DNA of 64,000 bases, taken from assembly GCF_963678635.1 (NCBI RefSeq), contig NC_087063.1, positions 65,834,471-65,898,470 on the forward strand. The letters run 5' to 3'. Source of the DNA: Symsagittifera roscoffensis. Taxonomy: Eukaryota; Xenacoelomorpha; Acoela; Convolutidae. The notes below the pieces were generated by a model. That model was given only the letters and a program-made list of their open reading frames with translations, did no database searches and was not told where the DNA came from. This document shows, piece by piece, positions 11,045 through 23,215 of this stretch (position 1 is the first letter of the stretch; every line of letters begins with the position of its first letter). A program made the translations under genes and the position numbers.

Positions 11045-14000
11045 TTACTTTTTGCCTGTGACATCTTTTTTGCTACTTTTACTATGGAGTTCTTTTTTGC
11101 TGCTGCTCTTACTGTGAAGGTCTTTTTTGCTGCTATGTCTCTTGGATTCCTTTTCCTTGGACTCATCTTTCTCTTTGGTCATCACGCATTTCACTTCATA
11201 CCAGCCTCTTACTGATTGGTCCACACTTTGCAAGTGTGAGCTGTCAATTCTAATGGGCATAAAGTGTTTGTGTTTGGCCTTGAGATCTTCGAGTGGAGCT
11301 ATATCTTCTTCTCTGTGCACCTAAAGCAAAATATAGGTTTTGTCCTAAAACTTTTATATTTACGATAGTTTTCTCCGGCTGTATATATCGCTCATTTCAT
11401 TTTCCCTCCCCATGGACTTTTGAAATTAAACATACATTTATGAAACAAGCCATTTGGGTTTTTTTTGCGCCTTTTGATATTTTGGTAATAGAAAGCGTAA
11501 TTTACCGACCGCATAGGAAATTAATTGTGTGACAACTTAATAGTATTTTCACTGTAAAACTCAAAAGTCCACACGACCTATATAAGTGTATTCATTGACT
11601 CTAGAATATAGAGAATTCATATCAAGTTATTGACTGCAAAGTTAATTTTACTAATCAAAGATAAAGGTGGCGTGCTTGCCTTAAAGATGAAAGACTCTAG
11701 ACGTCCGCAGCAGTCCAGAATAGACTTCACTGGGTGCACTATGTCTTTGTTCTTGAGGGGCAGACCGAGACAGAGTTTCTTCAGATTAGGCTGACAGGAT
11801 GCTATGAAACTCATGAAGAGGAGCACTAACTCTGCCCTGTCAACTGGGATCTCATCCTCACACCATACTGTGATGTCCTTCAGCTTGTCCACCTTGAGAA
11901 AAGTAAACCATGTTGTCTGGAAGAAAAAGTTAAAATCAAAACATATTTTCCGAGGTTGCTGTTTTCAATTTCTCTCGGCGTGCCAAATTTTGACATATAT
12001 TGGAAGTCAGTCTAGCATATTGTTAAGTGTTATCGAACTCGTGTGAGCATTAATCTGAAGTGACTTGATTTAACAAATAAATGACTAAAGACTGCATATT
12101 TTAAACCACCGAGAAGATGGGGTCTCACTTTAGTCATGACTATTGAGCTGAGTGAGTGTATGGCTTGTGGGTCCATAGTGAACATGTACACTCTGATCTT
12201 ATCCAGTTTCTCAAGTGCCTCGTGTGATACATGAAACAGCTCATCCTCATCCTCGCAGAGGTTACTGGCGAATATCTCCAGTTCCTTGAGACCTTTCAGC
12301 TGGCAAAGATACCTCATGAGAACCTGACAAATAAGCAGAATGAGCTGATGAGCATTTTTGGTGATAGACAGAGCTGTTTTCTTCTGAGCATCGATTTGAT
12401 GCTCTGATGTTGCTTCATTTTCGATGTAGGAGGAGATACGATGTGTTTGTTATTCCTAGAGTTTTTAACGTGAACTAAATTGTTTGAATTCAAAGCTTAA
12501 AAATATTGAAGTGTTGAATTTAAAATCATCAGCTGAACCCCTCTAAAAATATGATGATTCAAAATACATGCCTGTAGGAATACCATGGATTGTAACTAAA
12601 AGCACTATGCAGGATATGCTGAGGAGGAGGCCGAATGCAACATGATGTAAAATCAATAAACAAGTGGACTGAGTTTGAAGAAAAACATTCTCGGGATTCC
12701 CAATTTCTCGGGATATCTTTTCAGTAGATTTCGAAAGTGCTGACAGACTTACTAAGCTAAGGTCGCCACGGAGCTCGCCCAATATTTACTCGATCGAGCT
12801 TGAGAGCGTAATGTTACAACGCCAAACCCACTTTTTTCCTATCGAATTTACTTTTAGAGCAAAGTTTTGTTGATTCATATATAAAAAAAAATTATTTTTT
12901 GTTTTATTTTTCTGAATCAAAGAGATCTACTTGAGACAAATTTCAACGAGATCAAATGATCATTCCAATTTGATTAGAGGCAAACTTTCACAAAAATTCC
13001 TATATAGACTCCAATTTTTCACAGTATTTGTTTCCTTTTGGAATGTGATTTTCTGTAGACATTTTTTTTGCAATGTTGCCTTTTTATTGCTACTTTCTTG
13101 CATTTTTGTTGCTATTTTTTTTCTTCGCTTTCGTGTAAATATTGTTTTTGAGTAACTTGAAAACCTGTGCAGCCCAGGGGAAAAAGTGATCTTTTTTCAG
13201 CTGCTGTCAGAAGTGTCATATCTGAAATTGTCTTTCGCATGGCTTTGCTGCTAGAGGGCAGTCCAATTTTTTTGTCTCAAATCTAAACCATGAAATTTGA
13301 CAACGTATCATTATTTCAGTAATGTGATTTTTGATTGCAGCGAAACGAAACATCATTTTTATTTAGGTTGCACAAATAAAACAACAGGACTGCTCGTATG
13401 AGGGCAAAGCCCTGAATGTTCCAACTGCTCTTCTAGATTAAGACAATTTATCCACGGGGGAAAGGACCAAAACAAGAGCTGTACAGCTCATCACGGCGAA
13501 TGGCTATTGTACCCCGGTTTAAGAACTACATGCCATTTTTTTGGATATTTTGCTGGGCTGGGTAATGTTGCTTCACCCTCAAGCAACGAGCACGGATCAT
13601 GGTGGGCCTCGAACATCCGACCTTTCGATTGAGAGGCGGAGACGTAACCACTTCACCACCGCTCCCCTCTTTAACTGGTCTCGTTCAAGTGTTAAGTTTT
13701 GAGTCGCACATGGATGGAGTTAACAAGGCCAATTAGCTTTTAAGTGTTAGAGTTCGAGTCATGTATAGTATGAATAGTATATAGTATAACACGAGTCGTG
13801 TTTAGTATGGAACTATTTTGTAGAGCGGGAGTAGTATATGTTGGAGCAGTTCAGCCGGGAGGTGGGGGGGGGGGGGTGTATACTCTCTTGTAAAATACTA
13901 ATATAACTGTAATATACTCTCATGTATTAAGATAGGCTATAGACTATGCGGTCTACACCCTATGTATTAACATAAAGAATAGATTCCCCAATGCATTAAG

Positions 14001-17000
14001 ATAGGTTAAAGGTTTCAGATGGTAAGATGGTAATTTTTAGCGCCCGATACAGCAATGTTTAAGATCCCAAACGGGAAGGTTTAAAATCCTATGTAAAATG
14101 ATGTGATAGTTTTCTTGATGGCAAGCTTCAGATGGTAAGGTTTAAAAAACATTCGATTTTTTAGCAGTCAAATTTTCATAATTGTTTATTAAAGCAAGGT
14201 AGTGGACATAAACAAAATTTTTTCTCAGACAAGTATGTCAAATTTGCAACAACAGATTTTACCCTCCGTGGTGAGTGAGGACGCTGAAGTATATTAACTA
14301 ATTTTATTCTTGTTTATTAAAGCGAGGTAGTGGACGTAAACAAAAGTTTTTTTAGACAAATATGTCAAGTTTGCCTGTCTATAGCCTAGACCAGATAGTC
14401 TATAGCCTACCTTAAAACATTAGGGTCTACACCCCCCCGTCGAATTGCTCCAACAGACTACTATGGGAATCATAGCAACGTACAATTTTAAAATGCGAAA
14501 ATAACAAAATTAGTTTGTATTTGTTTTAAAAAAGTTTTTGAATGACAGTTTCAAAACTTCCCATGTAGACGAAAGCGTTTGACAAAAAAGTTCAGACTTT
14601 TAAAATGCGTAAGTGAGTTTTCAACGATATTTTTTTGAAGTTGCAGCATTAGTACTGAAACTTAAGCAAGTCGTGTAGATAAAAGGCTAAGAAGTTTTCG
14701 CTCAGCGGCTTTTGCGTTGACTTAATGCTATCAAGAATGAAAAAATTGAAACTATTAAAAAGTGTTTTCCTTTTGAAGAAATGTTTCGGCAAAATTCGTA
14801 TTGTGTGAATACTTCTTGTCGCATAAATTTGATGAACCCATCGTCAAGAAATTGTGAGTAGCTGAATTGAGTAAACTTTTATGGCCCAAAACATGTCATA
14901 CACCTGGTAAAGTTCAACATTTCGAACGGCGAAAGCTTTTGCGTACAATTGTTTTGAATTCAGTTATTTTTTTTGTCGCATCGTTTTTTGCCACGTTTTT
15001 GCTTCGATTTTTGATCTTGAGTGAAATTATTTAAAACTCGAGAATGCTGTTTTCTACAACCAGGCTCTCTTTTTGTTGCAAAAAACTTTTTTTAACATAT
15101 CAGAACCATTTGAAATTTTGATCAAGATGATTGCTGATCTGATTTTTATATTACAATTCTTCTCTTAATTGCCAAACAAAAGCAAGGCTCAACATATTTA
15201 CGCAATCCGACAATTGGCAGATATTAATCAGTCTTTGGTGCTATTGCAGATTGTTGTGGATTCTGAAAAGGCCACTATGAAGCCTTTCGAACAATTTTTG
15301 CGCGAGCAATAATTAAAAATTCTTTTTTGTTTTCGGTGAGGCAAGCTGGCCCTAAATTCAGGGAATTGGGCTTGCTTCATCAAAGCAGCTAATAACGCGC
15401 CTTTCATTGATTTTTTTTGCACTCATACCGAATATTAAACCGTTTTTGTTGGTAATAAATGTCGGTTGATGCAAGTAGTCGCTTTTCCTAAAATACTACC
15501 ATTTGTCGCCTTCTACCAGTTCTTGTTTTTGACAACGGATAACTTCAAATGATTGCACATATGAAACATTAGAAAGCTAAACAAGACTGCTCGTATCAGG
15601 GTGAAGCCCTGAATGATCCGACTGCCTTTTAATGTTTAATAAATTGTAATAAAAATGGAAAAAAAAATTCTAAAATTTGAAATTTTTTATGAAAATCATC
15701 CCCCCACACGCCATATAAAGTACAAAAGAATAAATTTTGATCCTTGTAACAAATCAATTATGGCAAATAAGCTTCTTCGAACTAATTTGGAACGATTTCT
15801 AAGACGGATTAAATCTCCGCTTACGCGTTAATAGCGCGAATTATATCGCGCGTTAATTGTCCCAAATTGGTCAAAATGGCAACCTTTAAACCCTCATAAC
15901 TTCACGAAAAATGATCACAGGTGAAATATCTTTTGAAATATAAGCTCAGGAGGACAACAATAGCTTTCGAATGATATAAAAAAAATTCCGTCAAAAATGG
16001 CTAGTTAAAAAGTCGAAATTTGTCTGAAGAAAACAAAAAATCCAACCCGAGCACAAATATTCCGTTACTTTCGTATCGAAAGTCGGAACAAAAATTGACT
16101 TTTCTAGTCGATATAACTTTGTAGTGATGGTTGGCTTTGCTTTGTTTTTGGATACCGGTTTTCTCACTTAATACAGGAGTTTGAAAAATTGATGAAATCT
16201 ATGCTTTTGTTCTTTTTGGTATGCGACAGTATGATTTATAACCAACATTTTCGGGCTCTCCTCCACTACCCCGCCCACCTTTCAACTTCAATTTTAAAAA
16301 ACTACTTGAGCAGTGTCAAAATTTTATGGAACTTGGCATTGTGAGCAAACTAACAAGGATGAACCTATTTGTTCTGCATATTTTACATTGTAAAATTACG
16401 TGTTTAGCTTCAACAATACGTATAACAACTAAAACGTTAGAAAAGTTGAATAGTGCAGTGAAGTGGGAAAGTGCCCATTTAAGCTCTTTTCCACTACCTC
16501 CCACAGTCCACCACACATTTCAAAAGCTCATATTTTTGTTGTTATTCTACTGTTTTTTTTTTAGCTTTTTGGCTAAAAGCCTGATGAGAAATTTTGTTTT
16601 GAAGGCATAAATCCGCTAGTATCTCATTTCTAGTTTTAGAGTTGTTCTTGCTGTGGAAACTTTCTCTCAAACAGTATAAGGAATGTGAAATCATGGGCTC
16701 AAAATAGTTCTTTTTGAAGCTGATGAGCCTTATGAAAAGTGAAAAAATTCCTTCGCCCGGCGTCGCAAAAAGTCAAATCTATTTTGACGACGTATACATT
16801 AAACGTTTTTCGCAGCTTACACAAGAAAGTTGGACAAAATTTGCAAACAACAAAATTACCGATTAGCAGTAGTTTCTCGATTAATTTATTGGAATATATC
16901 TTTTGTTGACTTTGTTTTCGACGCCGGGCCAAGTAACCTTTTCAATTATGTTATTTGTCGATTTTAGGTGGGATAAGGGTTAAATTAAGCTAATCAGCTG

Positions 17001-20000
17001 CAATTATTTTGAGCCCATTAATTCATATTGTTTGCGAGGGTGTTTCCACAGCAAGAACATCTCTAAAACTAGTTATGAGATATTGGCTGATTAATGCTTT
17101 CGAAACAAGATTTCTCAATTTTTGGCCCAGCTAAGTTCTTTTAAATAATTTTATTTAGCTTTTGTCAATTTTTGCACCTTATATCTTAAAAAGTTGCTGA
17201 GAAAACGACAAAAACTGTTCGTTTGCGCATTGAAATAAAAAAAGCTGCACTTTCTGTCCCGTGACTGTATGAAAAACAAATCAGGGCTCTTTTCCAGACT
17301 CCCTTGCTTTTATTTCGAAAACTTCTATATGGAAGGGGAGTCTATTTTAAATGACGTTTCATGTTATAAACTGCATTAAGACGTGTCAGTGTGAACAAGT
17401 GATTACAACATTTCTTACATGCATATTGCCAACGAACAATTTTTAAACAACTTTATATTGTAATTTTACAAAGGGTGGGAGACTGAAAAAGAGCGCAAAT
17501 CTGTTCATAAAAATTAATTTGTTCACCATGCCAAGTTTCATTGAACTATGACAACGTTAAAACGGTTTTTCAAAATGGAATTTCAAATATATCGAGGGAT
17601 TTGAAGAATTGACTTGTTGGGGGGGGGGATGTGTTGTAGAAAAAAATGCCACTCTAGGGCTCTTTTCCAGTTCCCCACCCCTCTCGGAAAATTACAAAGT
17701 TAAGCTGTTCAAAAATTGTTCACACGGCATTTTGGATGTAAGAAATGTTGCAAAATTTGTTCACTTGTTCACGTTGACACTTTTTAATGCAGTTTATAGG
17801 CTCTTTTCCAGTTCCCCCCCTTTCAAAATACCGAGTTTTATGTTTGTTTTACGTGTTATTACGGCTAAATGCGCGATGTTACGCTGTAAAGTATGAAGAA
17901 CAAATCTGTTGAGAATTGTCGATTTGTTCACCACGCCAAATTTCATTGCATTATGACAATGTTAAATAGACTTTTCAGTATTGAATTTGAAAGGGGGGGG
18001 GGGGTGAAACTGGAAAAGAGCCAGTTTATATAAAGAAAAGTCACTTTAAATTGACTTTAATATATTGACTTTCAGAAAAAATCAAAGATGGGGAACTGGA
18101 AAAGAGCCAAGAACCCATTTTAGATACTATTTTGGAAGCAGACTGTCAGAGAAAGACAAAAAGGGGACTTCTAAAGTGTCTAATGTACCTGTACGTCTGC
18201 TCTTTTTGGGTCGTGCTCGTACTGTTGCCAGTGGAACTTCTCGAGTTGTTCTGAATTTATTCTGACTAGTTCCATCGCCACTCTGGACCTCAATCCCTTC
18301 AAAATGATCTCTTTTAAATCTATGCGAACTTGACCGAATGACATCATACTCTGGTCATCGGGTGAGTCAAACATGACGTCATAAGGTGTCTCCGAGAGGA
18401 GTCCAGGAACCATCTCACACCTATTTTTGGGCTTTTTTTCTACCGCAGGCTCTCTATTAATTTTACATTTAAATGTGCCCTGATAAAATTACTGCGGAGG
18501 CGCTCGGAGGGAAGCACGGACTCTTTTTCCTTCCCCCCCCCCCACCTCACACGACCTACAATATATTAGTGTAACGAGTGGTTTTACGAGGTTTAGTATG
18601 AAAACCAAATATGTTTGTCGTGGCCTTATTAGTCTGTATGTAAATTTTCATAGCAATCGGACAATGTAGTCAACAAACTTACATGTAAAAATTTGCAGGT
18701 GGGGGGGGGGGGGGGAGAAGGAAAAAGAGCCGAAGCACGCTGGATGTGACGTATGCATTGCAAATAATTATTCCAAAAACTATTGTCGCGTTTTTAGGGA
18801 ACTATAGTCTTGGGAGTCGCGTAGTCTTCAGAGTAAAAACTCAGTCTAAGATAAACCTCTTTTTACTTTTCTCACACCCGCTAATTTTTACTGTAAAAAA
18901 TTGTTAGTATTATCTGATTGTTATGATAATTTACAATTGGGAAAAAGAGCTGACTCTTATTACCACGTTATAAAAATGAAAAGTGAGAACTCGTGATAGT
19001 GACAAGTGAGGGACAAGGGAATCGAGTTTACCCGATATAAATTCATGGGTCAAAAGTAAAAAAGAGCCCTAATTCGCAACGAATTCAATTTCGGACACAT
19101 CGTGCACATTTTGATGATCGGAAACACAACATGAGTAGTTCCATTGCCCATCTCCGAATCCTGACAACTGCTAATCTGTAACTGTGCCATATCAAATACA
19201 ATATCGAAAACTCGCATCTGTTCACATAGACAATTAACTATTTCAGTCCAAGCTGGCGGAAAGCTAACAACTTCATCATCTCCGAGATCTGAATTGCCAG
19301 GTGCTGTCGGTAGAAGGGTGTTTTTGTTGTTGCCGAAGTCCATTGCGACTACTTGAACTTGCCAAGAATGTATGACCCATTTGCTGCCCTGGTCTCCAGA
19401 TACGAGTTGTCTCATTTTATCTGCAAACGCCTGCATATAACTTTTTTCTCCCCTCTCCCAAGTTTATCTCTTAACTTTTTACGAATTAGTATGCAAAAAT
19501 GCCCTAATTTGAACATAACTTGAATGGTTTATAAATCAAGCTCTTCGGTTTCCCCGCATCATTCAAAATTTCATTTTTTTAAAACTTGTATTACGTCTTT
19601 TTATGGTTAAACCCGTAATACTACGATGTAATACATGAAGAACAAATCTGTTCGCAGTTGTCAGTTTGTTCACCATGCGATGTTTCATTGCACAATAACA
19701 ATGTTAAGGTAGTTTCAAAATTTAAATTCATAGGTGGGAGGGGGGTAGAAAAGAGCCATAATTTTTTGTAATCTTTTCAGAAACCCGAAAAAAAAATGTT
19801 TTGTTGTAGTAGTCTATAAAAACCGAGGGCGACTGTTCATAATATAGAAGGGGAATAAATTTGTTGATAATCATATGTTCACGGGGAAAAGTAAGAACTG
19901 TCATGCCTGTGTCTCTTTCTGACTCAAAACGAATGATCTTGTGACCAAAGTGTCGCACACAGGGTCAATAGCAGTCCTCACTTCTGGTTTCAAGTTAGAT

Positions 20001-20110
20001 ACCAGTAGCTCCTCGATGGTCGCATTTCGAACAAAATAAGAGCGCTGTCGCACATTCGAAAGAGCACCTTGAGTTTCGATACGCTTCATGAAGGAGTGCA
20101 GATTTGAAGG
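11045..20110 (-). CDS. Leucine-rich-repeat-like protein with K/S-rich tail, unrecognised, 5' incomplete
   Basis: Six exons can be chained, in transcription order 20110-19946, 19430-19081, 18420-18189, 12323-12129, 11892-11680 and 11320-11045, giving about 476 residues. All joins after the first are phase-consistent; the donor of the first listed exon (about 19946) is uncertain. Exons 4-5 carry leucine-rich-repeat-like spacing, for example LCQLKGLKELEIF and CQPNLKKLCLGLPL. This suggests an LRR fold such as occurs in F-box-type or cytoskeletal adaptors. The last about 45 residues are a K/S/H-rich repeat (DLHSKSSSKKELHSKSS), likely disordered and possibly nuclear or nucleolar. The intron after exon 5 appears to be GC-AG. 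I do not recognise the family, and upstream exons may lie beyond 20110. The 5.9-kb intron 3 holds MITEs, a SINE and other repeats. It is convergent with NAA25. Confidence 0.62.
13440..13668 (-). repeat. tRNA-derived SINE, copy 1
   Basis: Read on the minus strand, the 5' end has an A-box TGGTGAAGTGG and a B-box GATGTTCGAGG, with anticodon-arm-like sequence between them. A body of about 150 bp follows, with the phrase TTGAGGGTGAAGCAACATTA. A diverged second copy with the same order of phrases lies at 44487-44672. The tRNA part has poor pairing and is not a working tRNA gene. Confidence 0.6.
13930..14400. repeat. Local direct repeats
   Basis: Two copies of about 75 bp (about 14182-14255 and 14312-14382) share TTGTTTATTAAAGC, AGGTAGTGGAC and the phrase ATGTCAA. 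Several TATTAAGATAGG-like phrases recur just upstream (13925-14015). A run of 13 G residues at 13864-13876 precedes the block. Confidence 0.45.
15584..16090 (+). repeat. Dispersed repeat family A, copy 1
   Basis: The element begins GACTGCTCGTATCAGGG with an AGCCCTGAATG phrase close behind. It contains CTCCGCTTACGCGTTAATAG and the palindromic CTTTCGTATCGAAAG, and ends GTCGGAACA. It is about 510 bp and AT-rich with no ORF. At least six other copies occur in this window in both orientations. Confidence 0.6.
17285..17495. mobile_element. hAT-like MITE, copy 1
   Basis: The terminal inverted repeats are GGCTCTTTTCCAGACTCCC on the left and its near-complement ending AAAAAGAGCG on the right. The 8-bp flanks are CAAATCAG and CAAATCTG, a 7/8 match. 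It has no coding capacity and belongs to the same family as the elements at 17799 and 18519. Confidence 0.6.
17658..18108. mobile_element. hAT-like MITE, copy interrupted by a nested copy
   Basis: The left end GGCTCTTTTCCAGTTCCCC and right end GGGAACTGGAAAAGAGCC are inverted repeats. The interior is the reverse complement of the interior of the copy at 17285-17495. It is split by another family member at 17799-18022. No target duplication is evident at the outer ends. Confidence 0.5.
17799..18022. mobile_element. hAT-like MITE with perfect 8-bp target duplication
   Basis: A 224-bp element with inverted termini GGCTCTTTTCCAGTT and AACTGGAAAAGAGCC-type ends is flanked by perfect AGTTTATA duplications (17791-17798 and 18023-18030). 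An 8-bp duplication and short inverted termini are typical of hAT-superfamily non-autonomous elements. It is inserted inside another family member. Confidence 0.78.
18519..18731. mobile_element. hAT-like MITE, 8-bp target duplication GAAGCACG
   Basis: A 213-bp element begins GACTCTTTTTCCTTCCCCC and ends GGAAAAAGAGCC. It is flanked by perfect GAAGCACG duplications at 18511-18518 and 18732-18739. Its long internal C and G runs could pair into a strong hairpin. It lies about 100 bp upstream, in gene sense, of an exon of the LRR-like gene. Confidence 0.78.
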
Positions 20111-21364
20111 CTGAAAAGGTTTTTAGTTCAAGGCGTGGATGTTTCTATGCCAGTTTGTCTCGTCAGCTTTGTCACACAGTAAATGGTGAGGTTATTTGAA
20201 GGAACTGAAATACCTCATTTATGCGTGTCAATTTCGATAGTAGAAAAACTTTAAAATGAAAGTTGTGTCTGTGCCATGAAGAAAAATCAAAAATCTATCA
20301 CGTGCAAAAAAAATAATAAGTTTGAAATTGTTTGGTCATAAACTTCCGAGAAACCTTCATTATTTATTACCAGGGAGCGGAAAAGAAGTAAATTTTCAGC
20401 CAAGTGCTTTTCCGTGTGCTGTAGTACATGGAAAAGCACTTGGCTGAGGAAATGTAGTATACCTCTCAGAGGAAATGTAGTATACTAGTGAAGCCCTATG
20501 GGTCAAGATTCGGGTTGAAAAAAAAGCTAAATACTTTTTTTTCAGTTTTTTTCAAAAATTGGCCTACAATTTTCCGTTTAACAGAGTTAATTACACGAAA
20601 TGACACACTGACGGGCAAGTGTTTTCTGACAATCTCTCGAATTTGTTTCTTTAAAAATTATTTAAGAAATTAAATTTACTAATGGCACTTTGGTGCCTAT
20701 CTGTACTAGAGCTCTCAATTTAACTCTTCGACAATTGAAGATCCGACCACCTCGCGAAAATCCTGGATTCGCCCCTCGACATTTTACCAATTGGTATAAC
20801 TATTATATTTTCTTATTAAACTTCCCGGTAATCTACTGCTTTACCCCACCTTCTTGTATTGTTTCATTTTTTGTTCACCTGCTCCAATTGTCGTGAATTT
20901 TGATTAATTAAAAAAGTACTAGCAAATTTTGCCTTCATATACTATCTCGCAAAATCAATGATTACACAGTAAAGTTTTTATGACTTTTTGAGTTTATAGC
21001 AATTTTTTTGTGCATAAAATTTTGTTTATTTTGATAATTTTCATTATTTTATTGCGTATTTTGTTCCCAAAACTTTGTTTTTATTGATGATTTTGAAGAT
21101 TTTTTTGTTATTTTTATGCTCAAAATGTTATTGATATTGATGTTTTTCTCTATTCTTTTGTGCCCAAAAACTTATTTAATTGATAATTTTCATGATTTCT
21201 GTCGTTTAGTTTTAGTTTGGCTTATTTTTGGATGTTTATTTTTCTAGATTATCGATCCCGTACTCAAGTTTTAATGTTTTTCTAGACATGCTCACTTTTA
21301 TTGCATGCCTAAATTACAATCAGTTGTGTTCAGACATGTGACATCAATGCACAGGAGTGAAACT

Positions 21365-21575
21365 GCGTACGATTGACCTTCTTATGCGCAGATCTAGCTT
21401 GCAAATGACCAAATCTGCAGTAAGCGTGACCAGATCTGCATAATGCATGATCAGATCTGCATCATGCATGCATGACCAGATCTGCATCATGTATGACCAG
21501 ATCTGCTTCTTGGAAGAGCAACCCGCTTCTAGTATAACCAAATCTACTCGCGACACGATCAGATCTAACTTGTAA
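21365..21575. repeat. Degenerate tandem array, ATGACCAGATCTGCATC unit
   Basis: About nine imperfect units of roughly 20-24 bp centred on GACCAGATCTGCAT lie head to tail. Many contain BglII-like AGATCT. An open frame through it on the minus strand merely translates the repeat. Confidence 0.7.
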
Positions 21576-21813
21576 ACATTATTTTGACTCACGACGAACG
21601 CTGAGAAAATACTTTTGCAAGCAAGCAGACTTAGCAGAATTTGGAATAAGACGCGCAGGAGTAAAATCAGCAGCAGAGCAGTACATAGCAGTTTGATTAT
21701 TTCAAGGCACGCATTGCATTTCCTTTGACGTTTGATTACAGCTTAAAGCCATTTCAAAACTGAACAGCGTACCGCTGCTACATTTTACAAATTACTTTTC
21801 ATTGGGGAGGGTT

Positions 21814-22210
21814 CTCATGCTTGAAAGACCGAATGCTTGAAAAGTTTCAACCAATCAAAATTGCTAAGCGTTCCTATTGGCTAAATGCCTTTCTCACAAA
21901 ATCGAAATCAATATTAACAGAAAATAATTTAAATCAATGGAAAAATAATCAAAATAATACAAATTGCAGATTACAACCGCAATACTATTCAGATAAACAT
22001 CAAAATTTATGAGTTCAGGTTCATAAGAATTTTTCAGTCTTGAAAATTCATCTGCTAATTATCTACTCGGTCAGTATAAACATTAATGGCCTGGATTTAT
22101 TTTCTTACTTTGAGATTTTCACGATTTACTTTGAGATTTTGAATACTCAATTCTGATTGACTGAAAGTAAGCTAAAATAAATTTCAAGCATTCGGTCCTT
22201 CAAGCATGAG
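21814..22210. mobile_element. MITE with 29-bp terminal inverted repeats
   Basis: The left terminus (21814-21842, starting CTCATGCTTGAAAGACCG) and right terminus (22182-22210) are inverted repeats matching at 28 of 29 positions. Each terminus contains two short direct copies of ATGCTTGAAA. Weaker inverted similarity continues inward (AGTTTCAACCAATCAAAATT-like). No ORF is present. The flanking duplication is unclear. Confidence 0.68.
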
Positions 22211-22320
22211 GGACGCCACCCCTTTCATTCTTTTCCCGTAGTCTCATTTAAATTCCAAATTTCGTTATCATCTTAACTGTAAAACTTATTTTGTTTTCTT
22301 CAGTTACAGTGCCAAACAGC

Positions 22321-22385
22321 TCTCCCCCCCCCCCCCAAATCTCAATCAGACCCCTCACCCCCCCCCCCCGCAAAACCCCCTCCTT
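22321..22385. repeat. C-rich low-complexity tract
   Basis: Runs of 12-14 cytosines are separated by short spacers, with further C-runs to about 22383. The minus strand could form G-quadruplexes. Coding is not supported. Confidence 0.7.
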
Positions 22386-23034
22386 ACACTTATGGAATTT
22401 TAAGCAACAATTCAAAAATGAAAAGTGGGCTTATTTTGTTCAATACAACAAATTTGTATTTGATTTATCAACATTTTCGCACATTTATCTGGCGAAGTAT
22501 TAAATTTTTTCCATAAAACATCAGGGTTTAATAAAAGCGTTACTTTTGTTACAGAAGCGCCACAAATATTAGTTTTTGATTTCTTCAATTTTAAAAGTTA
22601 TTTTAAACGTAATTTTTAAGCGTGTCTCGTAAACGGTCATTTCAAATTTTTTTTTTTTGGTTCATGTATGTTTTAGGAAACCAAATTGGAAATCTAGATG
22701 ATAAGACTATATGGAGTCTGGACTATTCATGACTACACTCTGGACTACACCCTGTTCACGAAGGCAAAATGTCAGATTTAAAGCGCTACACTTGATGCCG
22801 CAAAAATCAGGACTGTTTTCCAACAATTAAAAACTTCTTTCTGTGTTCTGTAATTTCTGATTCGATAAATATGTTGTTGACACTGTAGTCTAATATACTG
22901 TTTTGATTGTTTTCATTTTTTTAAATTTTAAAACTAAGAGTAGTCAATTTTAAATATTCAGCATCCTCAGTTTATTTAACTCCTAAAAGAATCTTTTTTT
23001 TTTTCAATTTAAATTCAGATTTGGTCTCACATCT

Positions 23035-23215
23035 GCAATCTTAGTTCATCCGTTAACCATATCTGGTCATCCCTAGACCATATTATGTCATCTGCCGACA
23101 AAATCTGGTCATCCGTCGACAAGAGTTGGTCATCCGTCGACAAGATCTTGTCATCCATCCACCAGATCTGGTTATCTATCCACCAAATCTGATCATTTAA
23201 ACGAATCTTTCTCTA
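23035..23215. repeat. Degenerate tandem array, inverted relative to 21365-21575
   Basis: About eight imperfect units of roughly 20-21 bp resemble CTGGTCATCCGTCGACAAGA. The core GATCTGGTCAT is the exact reverse complement of the ATGACCAGATC core of the array at 21365-21575. Confidence 0.65.

Noticed and set aside
21344-21592. 82-codon minus-strand ORF with recurring IW/DL phrases
   Set aside because: It is a translation of the AGATCT satellite array, not a gene.
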